Below, piece by piece: positions 17,487 through 25,003 of a stretch of DNA of 64,000 nucleotides. Source of the DNA: a virus. A program made the position numbers and the translations under genes. The stretch spans positions 19,210 through 83,209 of IMG/VR virus record IMGVR_UViG_3300046648_000213; one strand, 5' to 3'. Position 1 is the first letter of the stretch. Each line of letters starts with the position of its first letter. A model generated the notes under the pieces. It worked only from the letters and a program-made list of their open reading frames with translations. It made no database searches and was not told the origin of the DNA.

Positions 17487-17495
17487 GGTGTCTCC

Positions 17496-19193
17496 TCACT
17501 TATTTTTCGGGTCGTTCTTCGGCGATCCCTTCGGCGCCTGCGGAGCCTTCGATTTGCCGCTCGAGTTGTTCGTCTGCTCCTGAACACCGCCATTGGCAGC
17601 CGACCCGTTGTACGGGTTGCCGCCGCCCGGTGCGTCCATGCCGCCCTGCGCCATCGTCTGCGAGCGGAATCCGGTGCCCGACAGCGGCTTCATGCCTGAC
17701 GGCGGCAGCGCGCCGGTGAGCTCGATCGACGCTTCCTCGTCGGTCAGCATGCCGAGACTCAGGAGCTCGAGCACGCGCGACTGCTTCATCGAGCGGAAGG
17801 ACTCGAGCTCGAGCTTCGGCCGCAGGTCGATCGACGCGAACTTGAACTCGACATAGACGTCCTGGCCGAACAGGCGCACGGCCAGCGTCAGGATGCGCGA
17901 CAGGATCGCGTTGACCTTGTTCTGCACGGCCATCGCGTTCTTCATGAACATCATCGTCTCGGACGATGCGATGTTCTGCGAGCCCTGTCCGTGTCCAAGA
18001 ATCGAGGGCAAGGTCTTCGCGCCGGTCGCCATCTTCGCGTCGAAGATGTCGTTGAGCACCTTCCACTCGGCGTCGAGGTTGGTGTTGCCGCCGGTGAGGT
18101 AGTCGATCTCGACCGTATCGAAGCCGACGATCGCGTCCTCGGGGTTCAGGCCGTTCACCATGTCCTCGATCTGCGACACAGTGTCGGAGACGTACTGCTT
18201 GAACTTGTCCTGATCGTGGAGGATGTCCGGCGGCACCGACAGCTTGAACTTCTCCTGATCGATCGACGCGTGCAGGCGCGGGTGAATCGCGCGCTTGATG
18301 ACGCGCCACAAGTCGTTCTGGAATTCGCTCGAGGCAAGCACCGACTGGACAGCGGATTCGATGGGGCTCGAGGGGTAGGGCTGCGTCAGGTCCTGATCCA
18401 GCGACTCGTAGAAGAACGTCGGGATGTTCAGGTCGATCCGCTGGCCGACGATGTACTGCTGCGGCTGCAGCGATACGTTGTCCGGCTCCTGAATGAACTT
18501 CAACTCGGGCACGTTCAGCGGCACGATGTTCGCCGGCAGGCGCGTCTTGTCGAGCACGAGCTCGGCGGAGCACGCGCCATACAGCACGACTTCCTTAGCA
18601 AGCTGCTCGGAAATCGCCATGATCGAATTCGTGTTCGAGAATCCGGCGCTGTAGTCGGGAACGTAGTTGAAGCGCGCGAGAATCTGCGCGAGAAGGCCCA
18701 TCGCTTCGGTGTTGACCGTCCCATCGGCGCGGTTGCGCACGACGGCCGTCCATTCGTCGGTGATCGCCGTGTGGATCATCGCGAAGACAGCAGCAGACAA
18801 GTCCGGCGATGCCGCCGCGAGGTCGCGAATGACCTGCCAAGTGGCGACGCCGCCCCGGAACGTGGTGATGTCGGTCTGATAGAGCCGACGATCGGTCTGA
18901 GGGAGCCAGTTTCCAGTCGGTTTGGCCGTGCGGACATAGGACGGCAGCGACGTTTGACCGGGCTTCGCCTTCAGCGGCTTCTGCTGAGTGAATCCCGCCT
19001 CATTCGTAACGCTCCCGCCCGTGCTCCCGCCCGGTTTAGCTGCCGCCTTCCGTTCGGCCCGCCCTTCGCGTGTGGAAGCACCGCTTCCAATGAGGGCTTT
19101 AACTGGCACCGGCGCGCGTTCTGCGTCTACTTCGGTGCCTCGGCCGAACAGGGACGACAACCTGGCCTTTATTTTTGTTGTTATTTCGGCCAT
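17496..19193 (-). CDS. B: Portal protein
   Basis: 565-residue portal, the dodecameric channel at one head vertex through which DNA is packaged. ATG at 19193 with GGGGAG five bases upstream. After a basic low-complexity N-terminus (about 1-85) the core carries AVFAMIHTAITDEWTAVVRN, GACSAELVLDKTRLP and the helical wing/stem region LDAEWKVLNDIFDAKMATGAK; the C-terminus from about 500 is Gly/Asn/Lys-rich. Position between large terminase and protease supports the call. Confidence 0.88.
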   Translation of the reverse strand: MAEITTKIKARLSSLFGRGTEVDAERAPVPVKALIGSGASTREGRAERKAAAKPGGSTGGSVTNEAGFTQQKPLKAKPGQTSLPSYVRTAKPTGNWLPQTDRRLYQTDITTFRGGVATWQVIRDLAAASPDLSAAVFAMIHTAITDEWTAVVRNRADGTVNTEAMGLLAQILARFNYVPDYSAGFSNTNSIMAISEQLAKEVVLYGACSAELVLDKTRLPANIVPLNVPELKFIQEPDNVSLQPQQYIVGQRIDLNIPTFFYESLDQDLTQPYPSSPIESAVQSVLASSEFQNDLWRVIKRAIHPRLHASIDQEKFKLSVPPDILHDQDKFKQYVSDTVSQIEDMVNGLNPEDAIVGFDTVEIDYLTGGNTNLDAEWKVLNDIFDAKMATGAKTLPSILGHGQGSQNIASSETMMFMKNAMAVQNKVNAILSRILTLAVRLFGQDVYVEFKFASIDLRPKLELESFRSMKQSRVLELLSLGMLTDEEASIELTGALPPSGMKPLSGTGFRSQTMAQGGMDAPGGGNPYNGSAANGGVQEQTNNSSGKSKAPQAPKGSPKNDPKNK

Positions 19194-19251
19194 GCAACTC
19201 CCCTTTGCGTGTGCAAGAGTACAGAAAACTCGGCACGTTTACAAGTAACTT

Positions 19252-20949
19252 CTAGGTATTTTTGCCTTCAAACGGCGATTTATGGGCGGATTTTACTCGG
19301 AACTTGTGCAAACTGACCGGAATTATTGCGCCGTTCTGTGATACACCCCGCAGACGCGCTGCGGCGTAGCAATACTGGAGGGCATGGTGGAAGTGGTCGA
19401 TGCCCTTGGCCGACTTCTTCCAGACGAACGCCATCTCGTTGTCGGACGTGAATTCCTTGATGCGCTTCATGTCCATGCAGTGCTTCATGAGCTCTTCTTT
19501 GTTCTCGTCCTCGAAGAACGTGATGCTGCCGCCCCGGATGAAGTCCATCAGGCTGTCGAACGCCTTGTTCCGGTTGATGTTGACCTGCCGGACCGCCTCT
19601 TTACCCGCGTCTTCGTCCTTCTCCTGCGCGCGCAGCTTGAAGATTTCGATGTCTTTCGTGTTCGTGTAGATGCCGCCGTACAGGTTGACGAACCAACCCT
19701 GCAGGCGCATGAGCAGGTCGGTGTACGGGTACGAGTCCATCACCGCCATCGCGACGCGATACTCGGCGCAGAACTGCTTGAACTTCTCCTCGAACTGGCC
19801 GAGCGGCACGCGCGCGGTCTTCACGACGGTCATGCGCCCGGTGTAGTCGACGCCGGCGATCACGAAGTGGCAGGTCATGCCCATGTCGACGCCCATCACG
19901 GTCGTTCCGAATGCCGGCGGCTCGCCGCGCACATAGCAGCGCTCGAAGTCATCGAGCGTGAGGCTCGTCTCCTTGTCCTCAGCGGGCAGCCCGAGGTTGA
20001 AGTTGATGAAGTCGACGTAGCGGTCGTAGCTGGTGCTCGCCTGGATCAGGAAGGGCAAGCTGATGATGTTCGGCGCGTCGAACGGCGTGATCTGGAAGCC
20101 GGCAGCGATGTGCTTGCTCTCGCTGTTCATGATGACCCACTCGCGGTGCGCGGGCAGCAGCGACGGTTCCTTGCCGCACTTCGGGCACTCGAGCCACGCC
20201 TCGCTGAAGCGCAGGCGGCCGATCGTCTCCTTCGTGATCGCGCGCATGTCGTCGAAGAAGTCGGGGATGCGCACGTGCTGGAAGTAGTCCGGCACGAAGT
20301 AGTGGTTGCAGTGGCAGCACTTCACCATGTTCCACTTCTGGCGGCTCGACTCAAAGTGTTCGGAGATGCCCCAACCCTCGACGGTCGGCGTCGACCACTT
20401 GAACTTGAACTTGTACTTCGAGTGCGTCAGGCGCGACTGGTAGTTGGACATCACCTCGCTGTCGGAGAAGTCCACCTCATCGTTGAAGATCGCGTCGGCC
20501 GGCACCGAGATCGCGGCGCTGGCGCCCTTCGTGCCCTTCACGTAGAGGAAGCTGTTGTTGAAGCGCTTGACCTCGCTGTTGTCGGTCGACGTGTGCAGGT
20601 TCGCCTTCATGATGGGCGACTCGTCGATCACCGTGTCGACCCGCGTCTTCGTGAACGTGCGCGCGAAGCCGGCGGTGGGCAGCGTGTAGATCGTCGTGAA
20701 GCCGGGGATCATGTTGCACAGGGCAAGTGCGTAGCGCGCGGCGAGCTCGGAGATTCCGATCTGCGAGCACTTGCGCACGACCTTCTCCGGCGATGGGTCG
20801 CGCAGCACCGCTTCCTGATACTCGTGGTCGAGGAAGCTGTAGTTGCCGCCGCGGATCATCGTGTTGACGGTGAGCCATTCCGGGATTTTCTCGAGGCCCC
20901 ACGAGTTCAGTAGAACTGTGCGCAGCCGCTCCATGTGAAGGTCGAACAT
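19252..20949 (-). CDS. A: Terminase large subunit (GpA type)
   Basis: DNA packaging motor, 565 residues. ATPase features: a degenerate Walker A at 60-68 (KCSQIGISE, as in GpA-type terminases) and Walker B FNDEVD at 155-160. A four-cysteine zinc-ribbon-like insert lies at about 211-259 (CCHC ... CPKC). The nuclease half has GVDMGMT and a later VMDSYPYTD acidic pair. Start ATG 20949 with AAGGA eight bases upstream. It cuts and threads concatemers into proheads with the small subunit. Confidence 0.92.
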   Translation of the reverse strand: MFDLHMERLRTVLLNSWGLEKIPEWLTVNTMIRGGNYSFLDHEYQEAVLRDPSPEKVVRKCSQIGISELAARYALALCNMIPGFTTIYTLPTAGFARTFTKTRVDTVIDESPIMKANLHTSTDNSEVKRFNNSFLYVKGTKGASAAISVPADAIFNDEVDFSDSEVMSNYQSRLTHSKYKFKFKWSTPTVEGWGISEHFESSRQKWNMVKCCHCNHYFVPDYFQHVRIPDFFDDMRAITKETIGRLRFSEAWLECPKCGKEPSLLPAHREWVIMNSESKHIAAGFQITPFDAPNIISLPFLIQASTSYDRYVDFINFNLGLPAEDKETSLTLDDFERCYVRGEPPAFGTTVMGVDMGMTCHFVIAGVDYTGRMTVVKTARVPLGQFEEKFKQFCAEYRVAMAVMDSYPYTDLLMRLQGWFVNLYGGIYTNTKDIEIFKLRAQEKDEDAGKEAVRQVNINRNKAFDSLMDFIRGGSITFFEDENKEELMKHCMDMKRIKEFTSDNEMAFVWKKSAKGIDHFHHALQYCYAAARLRGVSQNGAIIPVSLHKFRVKSAHKSPFEGKNT

Positions 20950-21043
20950 CTCCGTGTCCTTTTTGTCGTGTGGTAAAGTCCGCTCTCCACTGCCGCATCT
21001 CCCTTTACGGATGCAATCGTTGGCAAAACGAGTGGCTTTTCAG

Positions 21044-21073
21044 GCCGGACGCTCAATACGTCCGGCTTTTTTT
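21044..21073 (+). terminator. Intrinsic terminator facing against the late operon
   Basis: Eight-base-pair stem GCCGGACG / CGTCCGGC, seven-base loop, then seven T on the plus strand. On the minus strand no T run follows. All neighbouring genes are minus strand, so it stops either leftover plus-strand transcription or an unrecognised plus-strand RNA ending here. Confidence 0.7.
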
Positions 21074-21338
21074 ATTCCCCGAGCGCTCGGCTCAGGGAGT
21101 CCGCGGAAGCGGTCTTTGCGGCTTTCAGGGTCCTGGAAACGCTCACCTCATGAAGCCCGGTCGTCATCTCTGCTGTGACGACGTGCAGCCTCTCGTTCTC
21201 CCCGGCGTACCGTAGGGCAAGGTCGTGCAACGTGGCGATCAGGTGGTCCTCAGTGTTCGCGGCGTTGTCGCGCACGCGGTATAGCGCGAGTTGCAGCCGC
21301 TCGGACTGCGCGGCCGAGAGCTTGAAGTCGTTGAGCAT
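21072..21338 (-). CDS. Small helical protein upstream of large terminase
   Basis: 88 residues from ATG 21338, with GGAG six bases upstream. Entirely helical-looking (LNDFKLSAAQSERLQLALYR ... RYAGENERLHVVTAEMTTGL). Its stop overlaps the T run of the opposing terminator. Unknown role; the terminase-proximal position would fit a packaging accessory. Confidence 0.6.
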   Translation of the reverse strand: MLNDFKLSAAQSERLQLALYRVRDNAANTEDHLIATLHDLALRYAGENERLHVVTAEMTTGLHEVSVSRTLKAAKTASADSLSRALGE

Positions 21339-21489
21339 GTCGTCTCCATATTCTTGTTGTTCTGAGCGCGAGGAAGACGGCGAATGTGAAGCAGGCCCCG
21401 CCAATGCACAGCGCGAATATCAGCAGCGCGACGGCGACCAGCAGCACCAGTCGGACCATGAGCACGAGGAGGGCGATCTCGAACGGCAT
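21250..21489 (-). CDS. Possible small membrane protein
   Basis: 79 residues; the ATG overlaps the stop of the preceding gene (TGATG). Residues 1-42 are strongly hydrophobic (PFEIALLVLMVRLVLLVAVA ...), one or two membrane segments, followed by an arginine-rich tail. Its last 89 bases overlap the next gene in another frame, so only the N-terminal part is surely under protein selection. A holin-type role is possible but not supported by anything else here. Confidence 0.45.
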   Translation of the reverse strand: MPFEIALLVLMVRLVLLVAVALLIFALCIGGACFTFAVFLALRTTRIWRRHAQRLQALGRAVRAAATRAIPRARQRREH

Positions 21490-21704
21490 CAGAAGGCCGG
21501 CACCTTGTGCGGTGAGACGCTGCCGTCGTTGTGCAGGATCGCGGTGCGCAGCACGACGTTCAGCTGATTGACGAGCTCCTGCTGCAGGCGCTCGTCCATC
21601 GGGATTTCGTTGATCGCGGTGGTCACTTGCGCGATGCCGCGCGCGATCTCGAAGCGCCGGCCGCGCCGCGCGTCGTTGGTCTGAATCTGCTCGAGGGTCA
21701 TCAT
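21489..21704 (-). CDS. Small hypothetical late protein
   Basis: 71 residues, MMTLEQIQTNDARRGRRFEI onward, helical and charged. Overlaps both neighbours by one to four bases, which supports it being translated as part of the late chain. No family recognised. Confidence 0.6.
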   Translation of the reverse strand: MMTLEQIQTNDARRGRRFEIARGIAQVTTAINEIPMDERLQQELVNQLNVVLRTAILHNDGSVSPHKVPAF

Positions 21705-22156
21705 TTGCGGTCCGCTGCTGCTTTGATGAGCGCGTAGTGGCGCTCGTACGTGGCGAGGAACTTCTCCTTGAGCTCGGGCGTCTCGGACTCGAGCGTTTTG
21801 ATGAGGGCGGCTTCCATTGCCTTCACGCGCTCGGCGTCGTACATCTCGGTCTGAATCTTGGACAGCTGCCCGAGGATCGTCGTGATCGAGTTCGCGACCT
21901 GCGCCTTCTGATTGGCCGGCGTGCCGCCGTCATTGATGACGTCATCGAGCATGCCCTTCACCTGATGCAGCTGGAGGACGAGCTCCGCCTCCATGTCGAT
22001 GTCGGCCAGCTTCGTCGGGGGCAAGTAGGAGTCGATCTGCGCGCGCAGCTTGAGGAGCTCGGAGAGCGTCATGTGCTCGAACATGAGCGTCGGCGTGCCG
22101 CGCGCCGGCGGCAGCGGGTCGCGCTGCATCTCCTCGACCTTTTTCTTGTTCAGCAT
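21701..22156 (-). CDS. Putative terminase small subunit
   Basis: 151 residues from ATG 22156, whose start overlaps the TGA of the preceding gene. All-helical, with a C-terminal coiled coil (KFLATYERHYALIKAAADRK). No clear winged-helix motif was recognised, so the call depends on its place a few genes before large terminase and on size. Two small genes separate it from large terminase, which is unusual. Confidence 0.45.
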   Translation of the reverse strand: MLNKKKVEEMQRDPLPPARGTPTLMFEHMTLSELLKLRAQIDSYLPPTKLADIDMEAELVLQLHQVKGMLDDVINDGGTPANQKAQVANSITTILGQLSKIQTEMYDAERVKAMEAALIKTLESETPELKEKFLATYERHYALIKAAADRK

Positions 22157-22500
22157 TGCCGTCCGCTCCCATCGCACACGCGGCAGGCGCTGTTTGCGTA
22201 AAGCGGAAGGCCGTCGACGAGGGCTTGGCGCTCGAAACGTGTGCCGCCGCACGCAGCGCAGGCCACAAATGGCTTGCCAGCTTCGTCTGCTGCTTGATCG
22301 ATGACATGTTTGGCGCTGATTGCGGCCAATACACCTTTCAGAGAGCGCTCAGCGGCATGGCGAGAGACTCTTTTGGCGTGAATTTGGTGCGGAGAAGCCT
22401 GGACACTGCCAATGTCGCCCACGATTGGGGCAACACTGTCCATTGAAGGGTCGAAGTCAGGCTCGAGGAGCGCCTCGTGACCGTGGAAGTTGTCTTCCAT
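22150..22500 (-). CDS. Four-cysteine zinc protein, possible Q-like late regulator
   Basis: 116 residues. The C-terminal half contains CAACGGTRF (about 82-90) and, 21 residues later, CRVCDGSG (about 106-113), a DnaJ-like zinc-binding pattern also found in lambdoid Q antiterminators. It is the second gene at the head of the late operon, exactly where a late-transcription activator would sit. I infer a Q-like role but see no qut-like site. Overlaps the upstream HTH gene by 44 bases. Confidence 0.5.
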   Translation of the reverse strand: MEDNFHGHEALLEPDFDPSMDSVAPIVGDIGSVQASPHQIHAKRVSRHAAERSLKGVLAAISAKHVIDQAADEAGKPFVACAACGGTRFERQALVDGLPLYANSACRVCDGSGRQC

Positions 22501-22876
22501 CTTGTTCTTGTCCCAATGTCTTGACCATCCGATAGACCTGTCGAGTGGAAACCTCCAACTCTTCGGCAGCTTTCTCTATGGTCATGGTGCCTTTCAGCAC
22601 TCTAATTATTGTTTGGCGCTGAACTTGACGCTTTTGGGCGACCCTCTCTCGGTCTAGGACCTTCTGAGATGGAGCTCTCGTCAAATTTCTAGCCTTCATC
22701 AACCTGCTCAAATGCCGCTCAGTGACACCAAGCATTCTAGCCGCTTCTGTGCGGCTTATCTGCTTGGTCGAATAGGCTTCCAGTACCGAGTCCCGTTGTT
22801 TTTCTTCTTCTGCCGAGAGTGCCCCGATTGCTGAGCCTTGCGGCTTTTTAGTCATGGCCCGGATTGTGGACGACAT
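22457..22876 (-). CDS. Double helix-turn-helix regulator
   Basis: 139 residues from ATG 22876; a start at 22855 is equally possible because neither has a clear ribosome site. Two HTH units are visible: ISRTEAARMLGVTERHLSRL (about 47-66) and IEKAAEELEVSTRQVYRMV (about 107-125). The linker is very basic. It faces the 680-bp regulatory region and the five-site TGTCCATTG array, and a copy of the 24-bp motif lies 15 bases upstream. It is the best local candidate for a protein binding these sites, but that is inference. Confidence 0.65.
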   Translation of the reverse strand: MSSTIRAMTKKPQGSAIGALSAEEEKQRDSVLEAYSTKQISRTEAARMLGVTERHLSRLMKARNLTRAPSQKVLDRERVAQKRQVQRQTIIRVLKGTMTIEKAAEELEVSTRQVYRMVKTLGQEQDGRQLPRSRGAPRA

Positions 22877-22890
22877 GGCAGGAATGGGCA

Positions 22891-22914
22891 AGTCCCTTTT
22901 TTCCGAGAATGTCA
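22891..22914 (-). promoter_or_regulatory. 24-bp motif copy upstream of the HTH gene
   Basis: Minus-strand TTGACAT, 12 bases, GGGACT (one mismatch to the consensus). TTGACA serves as a plausible -35 for the HTH gene at 22876; no matching -10 follows at 17 bases, so it may be an operator rather than a complete promoter. Confidence 0.5.
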
Positions 22915-23046
22915 AAAAGTTCTGGAAAATGTCGGAAATTTCGTAGGGGAGAGGGACCCGGCGCGTCGGCGCAATGGACAGGGAAAGCCACCCCGTCAAA
23001 GCCCCTAAACGGTCTTTGGCGCGCGCCGTGCGATGGAAAGCGTCAT

Positions 23047-23268
23047 TGTCCATTGTCCCAATGATTCTAACGACTCAGACGGCGCACACGGCGCACACAA
23101 TGGACACTGACAGCACATAGGACAGTGGATAGGACATAGGCACTGGCAGTGTCCATTGTCTAGGCACTGGCACTGGCACTGGCACTGGCACTGGCAGCTG
23201 TCACTGCAATGGACACTGGCACTGGCACCGATCGTTAGCACTGGCATAGGCACTGGCACTGTCCATTG
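23047..23268. repeat. Five TGTCCATTG sites in alternating orientation
   Basis: TGTCCATTG occurs at 23047, 23150 and 23260 on the plus strand and at 23098-23106 and 23207-23215 on the minus strand, with centres 51, 52, 57 and 53 bp apart, close to five helical turns. Between them are tandem GGCACT hexamers (23163-23195 and others). The 9-mer contains the half-site of the TGTCCA-NN-TGGACA palindrome. Confidence 0.8.
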
Positions 23269-23500
23269 TCATTAAGGGTGAAAGTTGCGATGTCCGGGAA
23301 AAATTCAGGTGAAACGGGGTAGTGTCTTTATAAAATAATTTGAATATACCTATTGCTAATGGGATTATCAGTCTTTAAAATAGAGCCTGTAGTTGGTAGT
23401 TAGCTGTAGGCGGGATTAGGCAAAGCGCCTAGTCCATGCGGGCGAAAGCGCCGCGCGCCGTGTTCTCTAACAATTTAGCCGATTTACTTACCTTGCATTA

Positions 23501-23527
23501 GGCATGCCCTAATGTAAAGGGCATGCC
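23501..23527. promoter_or_regulatory. Paired GGCATGCC palindromes, probable operator
   Basis: Two perfect 8-bp palindromes separated by 11 bases, also readable as an inverted repeat GGCATGCCC / GGGCATGCC. They lie 30 bases before the first early gene, within the likely promoter region. Confidence 0.5.
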
Positions 23528-23557
23528 ATAACTCAACTTTTATAGGAAGTTTCAGAT

Positions 23558-24412
23558 ATGGCACGCAAAGCTCAAAACGCAGCAGCAGCAGCAGAAACGA
23601 ACGCAGCAGCAGCGGATAACGCGGCAGCAGCAGAAACGAACGCAGCAGCAGCAGCAGCAGCAGCAGCGACGGATTATGACAGCGCACAGTATGTCAGTGC
23701 TACTGTCATTGATATGCTTGTGGCAGTGTCCGAAAATAAGGTAGCAATGGATGCTAACGAAAAGACCCTTAAAGGGTTGATTCCGAAGATTCCGAAATTG
23801 TCTACTGCCCTTTCTCTTATCAATAGCGCAATTGACCGCGCATATGGTTTGCAGGAAGAAACGGCATACTTGGACGAAAAGGGTAATACCTGCTACAAAA
23901 CGCGGCACGTTAAATTCTGCACTTTGCGCGCGTGCACGATGCTTGTGCAGTGGCATAAGGAAGTGGAGAAAAAGGACGTTAAGGTAAAGGCCAAGTTTGT
24001 AGGCAACAAGGCTTACAAGTTTGAAATTACCGAAAAGGAAAAGGAAGAAACGCAAAGCGCACCGTCCGAAGTGTCAGAGGAAGAAAAGGCACGACGCGCG
24101 GAATTTGCAGCAGCAGAAACGCAAAGCGCAAAAATCCTTGCTCTGTTCAATGTGGCGCGTTCTATCGGTATCCCTGCTGATATGGTGGATACGTGGGCAG
24201 CAGACATTGACCAATGGCAAGCGGTAGAAAACCAGCGCAAGGCAGCAGAAGCGCAAGCGGCAGCAGTGGCAGCAGCAGCAGAAGCAGCGCGCGCAGCAGA
24301 GAACGCGGCAGCAGAAGCAAAGCTTGCAGCAGAAAAGGCAGCAGCTACGCGTAACCGCAAAACGCGCGACGCGGCAGCAGCAGCAGATAAGCAAGGTGAG
24401 TTGATCGGCTAA
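23558..24412 (+). CDS. Alanine-rich early protein
   Basis: 284 residues, first early gene, with AGGAAG nine bases before the ATG. The N-terminal 40 and C-terminal 60 residues are alanine tracts with A-A-A-E-A repeats written mostly with GCA codons, unlike the GCG/GCC preference of neighbouring genes. The middle (about 41-175) is a folded-looking domain: DYDSAQYVSATVIDMLVAVS, a helical segment, and WHKEVEKKDVKVKAKFVGNK. It is a single-gene unit with its own terminator, suggesting strong independent expression. No family recognised. Confidence 0.75.
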   Translation: MARKAQNAAAAAETNAAAADNAAAAETNAAAAAAAAATDYDSAQYVSATVIDMLVAVSENKVAMDANEKTLKGLIPKIPKLSTALSLINSAIDRAYGLQEETAYLDEKGNTCYKTRHVKFCTLRACTMLVQWHKEVEKKDVKVKAKFVGNKAYKFEITEKEKEETQSAPSEVSEEEKARRAEFAAAETQSAKILALFNVARSIGIPADMVDTWAADIDQWQAVENQRKAAEAQAAAVAAAAEAARAAENAAAEAKLAAEKAAATRNRKTRDAAAAADKQGELIG

Positions 24413-24420
24413 ACCCTAAA

Positions 24421-24458
24421 CCCCTAAACCCTTAAACGGTTTAGGGGTTTTGCCTTTT
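24421..24458 (+). terminator. Intrinsic terminator after the alanine-rich gene
   Basis: Ten-base-pair stem CCCCTAAACC / GGTTTAGGGG with a seven-base loop, followed by TTTTGCCTTTTT. Begins nine bases after the stop codon. Confidence 0.8.
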
Positions 24459-24547
24459 TCATTGTCCAATTTATCGATTGGACAGCGAAAAACGCATAAC
24501 CTGATTTTTCAGTGTCTTTTACACTGGCTTAGAGCCCCGCGCGGGGC

Positions 24548-24561
24548 TGTCCAATTGGACA
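24548..24561. promoter_or_regulatory. Palindrome site 1 (TGTCCA-AT-TGGACA)
   Basis: Flanks extend the symmetry to 18 bp (GC...GC), and the site sits in the loop of a larger inverted repeat AGAGCCCCGCGC (24530-24541) / GCGCGGGGCTCT (24569-24580). Confidence 0.8.
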
Positions 24562-24608
24562 GCCTATAGCGCGGGGCTCTATCGTTTTGTGTTTCGTTTT
24601 TTGCTGGC

Positions 24609-24622
24609 TGTCCAATTGGACA
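24609..24622. promoter_or_regulatory. Palindrome site 2
   Basis: Symmetry extends to 20 bp (GGC...GCC). First half of a direct repeat with site 3, 42 bases apart. Confidence 0.8.
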
Positions 24623-24650
24623 GCCGCGCGCGCTGCTGTCTTTTGCTGGC

Positions 24651-24664
24651 TGTCCAATTGGACA
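24651..24664. promoter_or_regulatory. Palindrome site 3
   Basis: Same 20-bp symmetric form as site 2 and same left flank TTTTGCT, showing that the block was duplicated. Confidence 0.8.
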
Positions 24665-24680
24665 GCCGCACGGCGCGCGC

Positions 24681-24737
24681 TGCTGATGCGCTGATGCGCT
24701 GCTGATGCGCTGATGCGCTGCTGATGCGTTGATGCGC
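24681..24737. repeat. Three tandem 19-bp repeats
   Basis: TGCTGATGCGCTGATGCGC twice, then once with one change (C to T). Located between palindrome sites 3 and 4. Confidence 0.8.
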
Positions 24738-24742
24738 GGCAC

Positions 24743-24756
24743 TGTCCAATTGGACA
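24743..24756. promoter_or_regulatory. Palindrome site 4
   Basis: Lies 34 bases before the ATG of the small membrane protein; right flank GCCGCGCC partly pairs with GCGCGGC on the left. Confidence 0.8.
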
Positions 24757-24790
24757 GCCGCGCCTTTTAACTTTGATAGGGAGTTTTGCT

Positions 24791-25003
24791 ATGCGCCGTT
24801 TCTTTAGCTGGCTGGAATTTTGGGTTTTTGTTCTGGCGTCCGCCGGTGCCTTTTGGGTGTTCCTTTTCGCCACGTTGGTATTTCCAGACGTGCTGACCCG
24901 TTATCAGGTCTGCTGCACTTTGGCACTGGTCCCGACCTGTGCATGTGCCGCTTTCATCCAATTTCTGATTATCAAGGATGAGGAGCGCCGCTATGGTTGG
25001 TAA
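24791..25003 (+). CDS. Small two-helix membrane protein
   Basis: 70 residues, MRRFFSWLEFWVFVLASAGA onward, with hydrophobic segments at about 9-32 and 37-62 and a charged end (KDEERRYGW). AGGGAG stands eight bases before the ATG, so I reject the upstream in-frame start. Inner-membrane localisation is likely. Overlaps the next gene by 11 bases. Function unknown; early membrane proteins of this size can act in superinfection exclusion, but nothing here shows that. Confidence 0.7.
   Translation: MRRFFSWLEFWVFVLASAGAFWVFLFATLVFPDVLTRYQVCCTLALVPTCACAAFIQFLIIKDEERRYGW

Larger units (their letters stand above)
22877..23557 (+). promoter_or_regulatory. Divergent regulatory region between late and early genes
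   Basis: No gene is seen in these 680 bases. In order: a 24-bp motif copy (22891-22914); five TGTCCATTG sites in alternating orientation (23047-23268) embedded in GGCACT repeats; an AT-rich segment (23325-23395, TTTATAAAATAATTTGAATA); and two GGCATGCC palindromes (23501-23508, 23520-23527) whose centres are 19 bp apart, just before the first early gene. The layout resembles a phage immunity/decision region with operators for divergent transcription. Confidence 0.65.
24459..24790. repeat. Non-coding cluster of palindromes and tandem repeats
   Basis: 330 bases without a credible gene. Contains a split palindrome (24463-24484, arms TGTCCAAT / ATTGGACA around six bases), four full TGTCCAATTGGACA sites (24548, 24609, 24651, 24743), an AGAGCCCCGCGC inverted repeat around the first of them, a direct repeat of about 42 bp carrying the second and third, and three tandem copies of a 19-bp unit (24681-24737). 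The frames open across it on the minus strand are made of the repeats themselves. It looks like a centromere-like or multi-operator locus. Confidence 0.75.

Noticed and set aside
20950-21075. A tRNA gene before large terminase
   Set aside because: No cloverleaf could be drawn; only one hairpin with a T run. No tRNA was recognised elsewhere in the window by eye; a covariance-model scan would settle it.
24529-24873. Minus-strand open frames with repeated CPIGQP-type peptides
   Set aside because: The peptide repeats are only the translated palindromes and tandem repeats; the frames cross a promoter region and have no ribosome site.
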